A DNA stretch of 64,000 nucleotides, from positions 288,895-352,894 of the forward strand of contig NW_025935833.1 of the NCBI RefSeq assembly GCF_000764305.2, written 5' to 3'. The stretch comes from Hyalella azteca. Taxonomy: Eukaryota > Arthropoda > Malacostraca > Amphipoda > Hyalellidae. A program made the translations under genes and the position numbers. Positions 41,301 to 52,400 of this stretch are shown here, piece after piece (the first letter of the stretch is position 1; each line of letters begins with the position of its first letter). The notes beneath the pieces are model-generated. The model ran no database searches and was not told the origin of the DNA. It saw only the letters and a program-made list of their open reading frames with translations.

Positions 41301-41981
41301 ACTCTTTTATACATGTCATTTTTTGTCATGTTTCTCGTGACATATAGTCACGAGAATCGCTTTCCACCGAAAACTTAAGTATATGCCTTCATTAAGTAAA
41401 TTTTATCTTCTTCCAGTTGTTGCACGAGATTGAAAGAAATAATTTCTGAGATTACAAAACATCTTTTGATCTTCACAATTTTTAATCGAGATAAAAAACA
41501 ACTTTTAATCTCCACAATTTATTCTCAGCACATCTCTATTTCAATGAGGCCTGATCTATAAATTACAGTTTCTGCTAACAAGGGAGTAAAGAAAATTAAA
41601 ATAATTTATTTTCATGTTTCAAGTTTCATGTTCTCCATTCAATTTTAAAGAACTAAAAGCACTTTAATTAAAGGAAACCGATACTTCTACGACATTTTTA
41701 GCCATCATTTTTTCTCCAAAACTAAACTGAGTATCTGTCCACGTAACCAAACCCTTTAGCTCATTTAATTAGGTCTTCACATTATATTATTTCCTAAATT
41801 AACTAATAAATGAGATTCAAGGCACGAATATACGTCATACATGTAAGAATTTGTTAGGGTATAAGGTCCGCTCCATGTCCCTGGGATTTATTAATCCCCC
41901 ATGAACAACAATTCCTCATTTGGCTCACGCAAGTTACCAGCCCAATCAGTTGCGGACGGCTTCTGAAAGTCTAATCCCTGA
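38346..41981. other. Intergenic stretch without recognised genes
   Basis: Two GC-richer patches (38980-39240 and 39880-40070) stand out from AT-rich DNA. Neither gives a recognisable protein. An 86-codon minus-strand frame at 38975-39235 could be chance. Confidence 0.4.
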
Positions 41982-42625
41982 AAGATGATGATTGAGATAG
42001 TGAAGCGTGATGATAGAGGTAGCGAAGGGTGATAATAGAGGTAGTGAAGGGTGATAATAGAGGTATTGAAGGGCGATGATAGAGATAGTGAAGCGTGATG
42101 ATAAAGGTAGTGAAGGGTGATGATAGAGGTAGTGAAGGGTGATGATAGAGGTAGTGAAGAGTGATAATAGAGTTAGTGAAGGGTGATAATAGAGGTAGTG
42201 AAGGGTGATAATAGAGATAGTGAAGCGTGATGATAGAGGTAGTGAAGGGTGATAATAGAGGTAGTGAAGGGCGAAGGTAGTGAAGGGTGATAATAGAGGT
42301 AGTGAAGGGTGATGATAGAGGTAGTGAAGAAATGTACTGAATGGTGAGGATAGAGCTAGGGTTGGGTGAGGATAGAGGTAGGGAAGGGTGATGATAGAGG
42401 TAATGAATGGGGATGATAGAGGTTAAGAAGGGTGATGATAGAGGTTAGGAAGGGTGACGATTGAGATTAGGAAAGGTGATTATAGCGGTTGGGAAGGGTT
42501 GTGAAAGAGGTACTGAATATTGAGGAAAGAGGTTGGTAAGGGTGATGATAAAGAGGAGAAAGGCGATGATTGTGATAAGGAAATGGGATTATAGAGGTTG
42601 TGAAGGGTGATGATCTAGGTTGGGA
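41982..42625. repeat. 22-bp minisatellite (about 28 units)
   Basis: The consensus is GAAGGGTGATRATAGAGGTA plus GT. The right third decays to variants with GAGGTTGGGAAGGG. Confidence 0.95.
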
Positions 42626-44974
42626 TATTTGCAGACCACAAAAATGAGTCTTACGTTGTTCGGTACTCGGTCTACTATACAGAATAAAACCGGCGATGAA
42701 CTTCATGCTTTTCCCTTCCTTTCCAAAAATTACGCAATATTGTTGCCAGGAAGAAAATATCATTATATAAGAAAACATTTAAAGGTGATAACACTGCTCA
42801 TTTCAGATAAATACTTAATAATATAGCAACTGCAAAAAAATATTACAATATTTTAATGAAGAGATTTCGGTTACAAGTTATATCGACAGTTTAAGAACTC
42901 AATAATATTAGTATGACCAATTCCTACCTCTAGATATGCGAGTTATTTACGAGATTAAAGCTATATCAGCAAGTGAAATGCAGTGACACGAGATATGAAC
43001 AAAAGTTCGTCCACCTATCTGTTACAAATTTCAAACATATAAAAATTATGAGCGTTTTCTAATAAGTTTTCTGATTACAAATTCACTAAGGATTCCAAAA
43101 TCCTACCGTCAGATGTAGCATTAAATACAATTTAAAATCTTTAGCAGACACTGAAAGTTGCACTTTTCAGCTCGAAAGAAAGGATTTTTCACTGTTCATT
43201 CACGAATTTTTTTTCGAAACTTCATGCACTTCTATACAGCAATACCCTTAGTAGAAATGTAAGCCAGTGGACGCATTGAATGGGCCTGAGATAATGCAAA
43301 AATTCTAAAGCCAAGATTAATTCCTTTTACCTGTCGAATTCTCAAAAAACTCGCAGTGGGACCTTTTGGCAAAGATACGGATGAGATGTTGATGAAAAGC
43401 GGCATTTGCCACCGTAAATAATATTGTTAGATAATAATTGATCTTTTCCGCTAACGTATGATTAATCATGCAAATGAAAGCCAGACAACAACTCACGATA
43501 CATCAAAACTTTGTATGACACCAAGAATTCATTGACAGTGCATCAATGCACAAACAGTCGTTTATTTTAAATATCATTTGCAAACAGCTTGCGAACGAAT
43601 CTATCAGCTTGATTAATTGTGACGATTTGTCTTTTAATCTGAAATCAAAGGCAGACAACCGCTGATGATATCGGTAACATTTGCTAAAATTTTCCACAGA
43701 CAGCGAAGGACCTCAATGAGACTCTCGCCTTTCGTTCCGCTTAGCGGGAATCATTTTCTCGACCAAATCCCGAGACATTTAATACTTTTCAAAGGCTCAC
43801 CGTGAGAGCAAATTCTCGCAATTTCAAACAATTGGAAATCCCTGTGAAGCGCTCCGAGTTACCGGCGATCACAACGAGAAAATGACGGAGCTTTCACGAG
43901 AACTGCTGGAATAATAGCCGGGGAACATCTCCCTGTCGATATTTTGCTGCAATTGTGGCCGTTTTTCTTCAGGGTTCTGACTGCAACCACATTGAATCTG
44001 GAACATTAGTTCAGCGCGCGTAAAAATTACGTCCGGTGCGCAAAACCGAAAATAACTGAACTGAGATCTGAAACTTCCGTGGACTGACTGTCCAGATTTT
44101 ATGGATGTCGTTTATTTCCATTCACACAACAAATTGCGGGGTGTAAAATTACCATAGCGAAAGTTTTCGTTAAATTTGTCTAAAAATTAGGTAAAATTTT
44201 CCTTTTTTTCAGAGATTTTCACTAAATAGAGCATGGCCCTTAAAGTAACAAACGCATGTTTTGTTCTTCCAAAATCTGAGCCTAATTCTAATATTTATCT
44301 ATTGGGTGAAGAAAATTTGTATACGCTGAAGAATTTTTTGCACTAGACACGAATAATATAGAAATTCACTCAGTAAAAAAATATTTCGATCACTTCTATA
44401 AATAAAGGACTGGGCCGCTATGTACACTCTCAACCTAGTATCTGTAGAAACTAAAGAGCTGATCATATTAAACAACCATTTATTTGATCCTTACAAATTC
44501 TTCAACTACTACCGATGCCTCAGAAATAGCATTCACAAATTCTTCAGATAATTACTTCAATATCTTAAATTCTTGAGGCAATAAAATAATAAACCTCGCT
44601 AATCTCGCTCGAATGCAAGTGCAAGTTGGAAAGTATGCCTTGCAAGAAATAATCCTAAAGCCAATATTAAATAGCAGCCCATTTATTAATATTTACTTAT
44701 GATGAGAAAAAACTCATTGCTTTTCGCTATTTTATATTTGTCATCGACTACATTTATCATCAGTGGGTTTAATAAAGTATCACGAGGAATTTTTACGATT
44801 GTTTTAATCAACGACAAAACAATTTCATCGTAATCGAGCTTCTGAAGTTAACGAATTTAAAAAAAAAAACTTTTGTGTGTTATAAGCGCTTCTCGTTGGG
44901 ATTTCTGCGAGGGACTTTCTTGTGTTGCTCCCTAAGGATTAAAACCTGAGGAAAATATGCTCTACGTTTGGAAG
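42626..44974. other. Intergenic stretch downstream of the Frizzled gene
   Basis: AT-rich with a GC-richer segment near 43700-44060. No coding family was recognised. The last few hundred bases may be Frizzled 3' UTR. Confidence 0.4.
44692..44697 (-). terminator. Candidate polyadenylation hexamer of the Frizzled gene
   Basis: The first AATAAA on the minus strand after the stop codon is here, about 785 bp downstream. ATTAAA variants occur earlier, for example near 44767-44772. If used, the 3' UTR would include the 36-bp minisatellite at 44975-45232. Confidence 0.25.
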
Positions 44975-45232
44975 TTCAAAGCTCTGAGCATCCCGACCCT
45001 CTTTCGGGAATTGAAGACTATGAGCATCCCGACCCTCTTTCGGGAATTGAAGACTATGAGCATCCCGACCCTCTTTCGGGAATTTAAGACTCTGAGCATC
45101 CCGACCCTCTTTCGGGAATTGAAGACCCTGAGCATCCCGACCCTCTTTCCTCGGTTCAAAACTCTGAGCATCCCGACACTCTTTCGGGAGTTCAAGACTC
45201 TGAGCACCCCTACTCTCTTTTGAGAATTCGAG
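44975..45232. repeat. 36-bp minisatellite in the 3' flank or 3' UTR of the Frizzled gene (about 7 units)
   Basis: The unit is about 36 bp with the core GAGCATCCCGACCCTCTTTC then GGGAATTGAAGACT. Each unit holds a small inverted repeat, CCCGA facing TCGGG, so a transcript would carry serial short hairpins. It starts about 250 bp beyond the stop codon. The open frames across it are repeat read-through. Confidence 0.85.
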
Positions 45233-45479
45233 CATCGGAGTGTGCCAATCAACTTTTTAAGGCGAGGGTTGTGGATTGAATACTCCTGAAGTCAATGTTT
45301 TGTGTTTTCCTAACCAACGAAAAGGGTTACTTAATATTCTATGGTCGAAATGCAAGGGATAATAAAAAGAAAGGGCCTGTTGAGTAATAAATATTCCACA
45401 AGCCACTTAATTACACGTATCGAGAACAACAAATTCGAGTGTTAGAAGATGCATTCGGCTTCCGTACATCATGCATCTT

Positions 45480-46406
45480 TCATGATGGCAAATCCCTTCC
45501 TGGAATCTCGGTCTCCGTGCCATTACGTGCTACATTAAGAACTGAATGATGTATAGCATTGTCTTCTTTTTCTGATGCATTATTCTCAAGTTTAAAATAA
45601 GAACTTGGAAACGCCACTCCATTGCCATCGACTAGTGTACGAGAAGTAGTCATTTTAAGTACTGCATTAGGACTGACAAGAAGCGAGACATCGTTTCTGA
45701 CTTCACAACGTGTCCCGTCATTCACAAAAGCGCCTTTCATGGTTAAATTTTCATCTTGTTGGACATCACGATACTTCTTGTTATCGACTGAATCCGGTAG
45801 CTGCCGCGTCTCACGGTTGAAATTCACTGCATCTGCAGGGGCAAAGACTTTGCAAGAATTGACAGCGCTTCCATCTTCGTTCGTCAAGAGGACGATATCG
45901 TTTTTACCACGAGACGAGGGTCCAGCAGCCACGAAACCCCTCGGTGTCTTTTTCAAGATAGGTTTGACACTCTCAACGACCCGAATCTTTTCACGGCATT
46001 GTGGAATTTCCTGTAGAGTTTTGCACGAGTTTTCCAAGGGAGCGTGTCGTGAATAACAATTGTGTGGGCAACAGACACCATCACCTCTGGCATCTTGACA
46101 GCCTTGCGGCTGCGATTGAAGCTTTTGAATGCATTGGGGGTGGGCACTTCCATGATCCCAACCGTAGGGCTTGCCATCAGCAGCCTGAGAGGGATAATTA
46201 TGTGCTACATTGTGAAGAGCATAGAGCCGCTCGCCGAGCTGGCGCCATGAAAGCATTACTCTGTTGTTACCCAAGAAAAGCGAGAGCGCTATGCCTGGGG
46301 CAAGACTTGTGAATATTTTCAGCATGAAAACTTCTATTGAAGGATGAAGGAATGCGTCTGCTAGCCATTTGTCGTACTGCACGCTCCCGTAAAACGTGGC
46401 ACCCAC
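45480..46406 (-). CDS. Frizzled gene exon 5: end of TM6, TM7 and long cytoplasmic tail
   Basis: The acceptor is TTTCTCTGCAG. The exon opens VGATFYG, finishing TM6, then SIEVFMLKIFTSLAPGIALSLFLG, which is the Frizzled TM7 (compare EMLKIFMSLLVGITSG). Directly after TM7 most Frizzleds have KTxxxW, which recruits Dishevelled. Here the aligned residues are R855-V-M-L-S-W860, so the lysine and threonine are replaced and only the tryptophan is kept. The tail runs about 250 further residues with a Cys/His-rich stretch (HPQC to CCPHNC) and ends RDLPS. That is not a class I PDZ ligand. The stop TGA is at 45482-45480. No related domain was recognised in the tail. Confidence 0.9.
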   Translation of the reverse strand: MGATFYGSVQYDKWLADAFLHPSIEVFMLKIFTSLAPGIALSLFLGNNRVMLSWRQLGERLYALHNVAHNYPSQAADGKPYGWDHGSAHPQCIQKLQSQPQGCQDARGDGVCCPHNCYSRHAPLENSCKTLQEIPQCREKIRVVESVKPILKKTPRGFVAAGPSSRGKNDIVLLTNEDGSAVNSCKVFAPADAVNFNRETRQLPDSVDNKKYRDVQQDENLTMKGAFVNDGTRCEVRNDVSLLVSPNAVLKMTTSRTLVDGNGVAFPSSYFKLENNASEKEDNAIHHSVLNVARNGTETEIPGRDLPS

Positions 46407-49400
46407 CTGCAGAGAAAGAAATTGGAATAAATTCATAAAATTGTATGAGATTTCATAAAAATAATAATCTTTTTTAGACAGAATTTTTTAAGCTTGAATG
46501 TTTGAGCTGACTAACGATGAATAAGTACCCTTTTTACCTATCCCAATTTGTTAAGTCTGTGAATGATCAGAGGATTCTTGTAACGTCCTAAGTATTTCAC
46601 TTTCAGATTGTTCTTTCAAGAATAAATAGAATGCATGCACTTTCATGACTTTTTCCATGGTCAGTGTGCAGTAAAGCGCCGCTCTTTTCTACCCCAGCAC
46701 AAAACACATGCCCTAACAACGACGCCTCATAAAAAGAATAACTATTGAATTTCATTTATCATCCTAATAATTCTCCTGCTCGGTTGTCTTATACAAATTA
46801 TATTTTAGCTTCAGTTGCGCCGAAAACTTGCGCTGAACCCTACCCGTACTCAGAAAAGAAAATAAGTCATAGTGTATAAATAGTGTCACTATCTGTAAGT
46901 AGCACTGATACTCCCTTTTATCGGGCCTCAATGGGTCAGGATGAGCACACAAATGCAAAAACTACATAGCAATTTGGAGAAAAGTCACACTCATTTCTTT
47001 GAGTATAACCTGCTCTACATATAAAGGTAATGTCACTGAGCTAAGTGGACGTAGTAATGGACCTGAAATTAATTCCTCTTATGGAAATTCACGCTCCGGT
47101 CACCGGCCTCAGTTCCTAGGGGCATGAATAGGCATGAAGAGAATGGTGTTAAGGAGGCTTAGTGAATCAATAACGAGAGGGAATGTCAAGCGGCGCGACT
47201 TAGTTCACTCACATTCTCGTGCTATGAATCTAATTTTTGTTAGAATTCCATTGAAACCGTACGCTTTCATGTTACTAGATTATTTTTAATACTTACATTT
47301 AAGTAACAAAATTACTGTGTATTATAGTTTAAATTATTATTTTTGTTTAATTCAGTAATTTCTTTGAATAGTTTAGTATGAATAACTTTAACTGCAATTT
47401 TATCACTTCAATTCCCTTGTAATTCTAATTGAACCAAATTTCGTTCCATCATGGTCCATAAATGTTAATCATAAATCAGTCTTAAAAATGTTTCACTAAT
47501 TCTATTTAAACAGCCCCTAGAACATAAGTATTTTCGGTCCATCTGACGGATGATTGGCAAAAATTTCATGTATCGTATAAAAACTATTATATAACACCCA
47601 ATACAATCATCGAAAACTCATGGCAAAAATCTAAAAAAACAATCTCACCAGTACGGCAGTAGGCAGCATGTAGAGAACAGCAATCACGCCAATCCTTGCA
47701 GCTTTCTGCGCTGGACGGCGCAAAACTGCTTCGAAAAGCACAGCCTTTGGGCTTCTTTGGTGCACTTCGCCGCATTCATTCGATTTCTTCGAAGTCTTTG
47801 ATTGAAATGTCGGACGTTGGCCCTCCGGGTCCGCAATTTGACGGTCTCCGCAGCGACAACTCGAGGCAGTACTGTTTGATTTAGGTTCGCCCGCGGGATG
47901 CGATTTAACCGAAGCATTTCGTCGATGCTGTCCCGCTTCTTCCGTAGTGACGCCGCTAAACTGACCGCAAGATTGAGATGGAATTTCTTTTAGTTCAGCT
48001 GATCGATTTTCTGTCTGTGTGATATCGTTGCACTGGAAGCAGAACCCGACAGTAGAAGATTTCTTCATCTTCGTGTTGCTTGATGTTGCTTTGTGTCGCT
48101 GCTTTATTGTTTTATTCTGACTTTTTCTTTCGTGGCTGGAATCTTCAATACATTGCGGCGAATGATGCAAGATTTGATCCAAATTTAACGCCGAAGAACA
48201 AAGACTTCTTGTGGAAGGACCAGGAAGGCACACGGAGAATTTAGACATGACGTGATTGTCTTGAAAATCGACATTTTTCAGCGCGTTTGTTGATGAGCTC
48301 GTTGTGGCCTCAGCATTACAAGTGGGAGGTGAACCTGTTTCCTTAAAAATGGCTTGCATCGCTGGATGTATAGGATTGATCCGCAAAATATTATCTTCAT
48401 CCACGTGTTGCTGATAATCACCAGCTTTTTCTTGCGGACAACAAGAAGTGAAATTTTCTGCTCCTCTGTAATGCGGTGAGTGAACGATGGTATATTGTGC
48501 TCCACAATGATTTGTTTTATCTGGTTTACTACTTTTAGTACAGTGAACACTTCCTGTACAAGCCTGGATATGAGGCTGGATATGAGGAACGTAGCCGCCT
48601 GTATTCTTATTGCCGATTCTGTTGTTTTTACTAATACTGCTTTTAACTTCTACCCTACACTGACCACTTGGATACCCTGTTTTTGGTATCTCCATGCAGT
48701 TGTGTGTTGGTATTCTATGCGCCGAGCAACTTTGTTCCATATTCACGGTGTTACAAGGTCCAAAACTGCATCCGCAGCTTTGTTTGACAGTACAACAGGG
48801 GTCAGTATTCCCAACATAGGCTTGTGAAGAATAAGCAGCTCTTTTATTGACAGCTTGATGTGCTCTCCAGAGCCGAGCAAATGTGAGCAGGAGAAGTAGA
48901 GTACCCACGAGCAATGGCATCAGCAGGGGCAACATAACCCATCGCACCAACACCACGCTGCTGCCGTGCCCGGGATAACATGTGCCTGTGTAGAATAGCA
49001 TACTTTAATAATAATAATAATAATATTAATAATTATAATAATAATATTATTATTATTAAAAAATATAATTATATTAATAATAATAATAAATTACGTGATT
49101 TATAAATATATTATTATGAATGTAACTGGTTATATTTATGCATCAATGGACTGGTGCATCATGATTTGCTAAATATATTAAAAACTAAAACACGTGCGTC
49201 AGCAGTGCACGAAAAATAATAGAAACGCGGAAATGACAGTGAGAAAACAATCCGGTGCGATTGTGTGCAGGAATAATTGAGCCGAGTTCAAGCGGAACGA
49301 CAGGCAGAGTGACTGCACGTTGTTTTATGTTCATCAGTTCATCTCTCGTCAATCCCAACACGTTTGTTATGTTCTGGTCAATACAAAATGCAAAACATTA

Positions 49401-52400
49401 GTACTAGCGCTCGTTTAAATATCCATGATCATGGAAACTAGTAAAGTAATGAATAATCTCATGCAAATATAAAAATATAGTTGTGACTTACTTCCGTAAT
49501 TTAAAACTGTAAGTCTCATAGAAAACTATTTTGTGTGATAAACGAAGTAATGCGAAATAGCCTAAAATTTTCCTGTGATTTTTAAAACGAACTTGTGCAT
49601 TATGAAGATAGCTCTGAAATCTGTGTACATTAGAGTGTGTCACATGGATATTGTTTAAACAAATGGTATTCAATAAATTCCACTAAATTTTCAAAAAATT
49701 CTTGTTCAACGATTAGAAACTTGAATTTTAATTGCTATTTATTGCAGGGTCGGATGTTATTCATTTTCCAGTGTTTTGAGAAAATAAATATCAAATTTTT
49801 GCGAGAATGAATGATAATCGAATAAATTAAACTGAGTTTGCCATAAAATACACGAGTTGAATTAAATAAGTGAAAGCGTGCAAATAAAGATTAGAAACAT
49901 GCAATATACATTATCGGTAGGATTAAAAATACAACATCATATATTTATCCATATGATTAGAAGAAACAGTAAGAGAATTTCATAATCGCAACTGAAAAAC
50001 CTGGGATGCCTAGAATAATCGACCTCTTCTCTTTAGGAAAATGAGCTGCAATGTTAACAAATTTACTCAAAAATTTTATTTAAATTATACTCTGCCCGTC
50101 AATTTATTTTCCTCGGTTTCCTTTTTAACCTCGTACGCCAGTAATAAAAAACGGAAAAGAAAAGCTCCAATAATAAATTAAATGTTATTGACGCCTTTTT
50201 GTGCCTACTCTTTTAATGTTACATAAACAATATACAGATTACAGTTCCACGTAAAAAGTTACAGCCAGCCCAGCTTAATTTATTTTGCGTGTGAACAGAA
50301 AGCAGTTGATTGCCGCCGCTCAGTTCAATGGAGCGCCGTACGCTCAACAGAGGACCGTTGAAGATGCAATTTCCTAGGGCAGAATTTCGCAAAGCCACCA
50401 CTCAAAAAATTGATGGGTGACATTGTTCAAATGAAGACACAAATGCGTCACTATTTGGACAATCCTATTTCTCCAGGACAAACTGGGTGCAGATGACGCA
50501 CATAAGGGGAAAAACCGGGTCGCTCTTTGGACAATATCTCATTAATTCCTCTGTGTGAGCGCTGCAAATGGAGCAGCAGGAATAGCAGGTCTGTGCCAAA
50601 TTGACCTTAGCTCTGAGCATCGACACGGCACCGCTAGATTGGATTTTTGTTCTGCAGCGTCAGCATAGTTTTGTTGCCGGGAACTGAACCCTGCGTAGGT
50701 AGGGATGCAATGTCAGGCTTTGTGATGCACCAAATGCTGGCAACAGCAGCGTGGGGTGCTGGCAACAGCAGCGTGGGGTGCTGGCAACAGCAGCGTGGGG
50801 TGCTGGCAACAGCAGCGTGGGGTGCTGGCAACAGCAGCATAGAGTGAGGTAGCTTTGAGCTAAATTTAGAGTCATGAAAACGCGCTATGCAAAGTCTGCG
50901 GCAAAGAAGAAACCTGGAGTTTAGCATGAAATATTGAGGAATAACTGAGCTTTGAGTGAAGTAATGTCAAAAATACAATGGTAAGTTGGGTCGGAGAATA
51001 AAATTCATGGTACGTAAAGTGGGGTAAGCTGCGTGAAATGAATAAATATAAATAAGAAGATGGATAGATTGACACTTGTTGCGTGTATTTGAGTAGTGCG
51101 GACACCTCATGAATATTTCACCAGGTATTCTTGGTGACTGCCTTGTGTGGATATCTTGTGCCACACAAGCAGTGTGGGTAACCGCTGTATATTCACACCG
51201 AGTAGCTGCAGCTGCAAGCGTCTGCTAAGACAATTGTTGTTGCAGCTGTTAGCTGCAGCTGCGGTAGAACAGAGTCGGCTAGAGCGGCTAGCGTGGCAAG
51301 GCGCCAGCCACCGCGGCTGTGGCATGACATGCCATATACTACATATACTGCTGTGGCAAGGCATGCCATATACTACATATACTGCTGTGGCAAGGCATGC
51401 CATATACTACATATACTGCTGTGGCAAGGCAAGCCATATACTACATATACTGCTGTGGCAAGGCAAGCCATATACTACATATACTGCTGTGGCAAGGCAA
51501 GCCATATACTACATATACTGCTGTGGCAAGGCATGCCATATACTACATATACTGCTGTGGCAAGGCATGCCATACACTACATATACTGCAGTGGCAAGGC
51601 ATGCCATATACTACATATACTGCAGTGGCAAGGCATGCCATATACTACATATACTGCTATGGCATGGCATGCCATACGCTACATATACTGCTGTGGCATG
51701 GCCTGCCATATACTACATATACTGCTGTGGTAAGGCATGCCATATACTACACATACTGCTGTGGCAAGGCATGCCATATACTACACATACTGCTGTGGCA
51801 TGGCATGCCATATACTACATATACTGCTGTGGCATGGCATGCCATATACACTAACGATATGTTACCTTTCCTTGAACGGCAAACACTGACCACGTTCTTC
51901 TCTCTGTTTGCCGTGTTTTTCACTTTGTTTGCCGTGTTGTTGTTGTTCTAACATCTCCCGATCTCCGTAATACAATGAGATCATTGCAATTATTGTACAT
52001 GTACAAGCATGAAACATCATATAGTCATAAATACGATGACATAATTATTGATACGCTAATACAGTTACTGATACAATCATATGGTTATTTGCACAAATAC
52101 ATGGTAATTAATCAAATGATGTGGTTATTAATATGAATAGTTCTTAACTTATACTAAAATCTGATTATTAATTCGAAGATACAATAATTGATAACAAGAC
52201 GTTATGATTATTAATAAAATATAGTTTCATATGAGTTTACAATTATTACTGTGAATATACTGTATAATTGTATATGTACCAATATGAAGATTTAGTTATT
52301 AACAAAGAGAGATAATGATAAACTTGAGCCACAATACAGGAATTATTCATATCCAGCTCTGTAAATTTTTGATCATTGAGCTATTTCCTTCATTAAACCT

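Noticed and set aside
45622..46312. Plus-strand frames of 144 and 103 codons
   Set aside because: They are antisense shadows of Frizzled exon 5.
48480..48827. Plus-strand 115-codon frame
   Set aside because: It is an antisense shadow of exon 4.
51147..51951. 235-codon and 184-codon frames with TTYTAVA repeats
   Set aside because: They read through the 34-bp minisatellite inside intron 3, on the strand opposite the gene.
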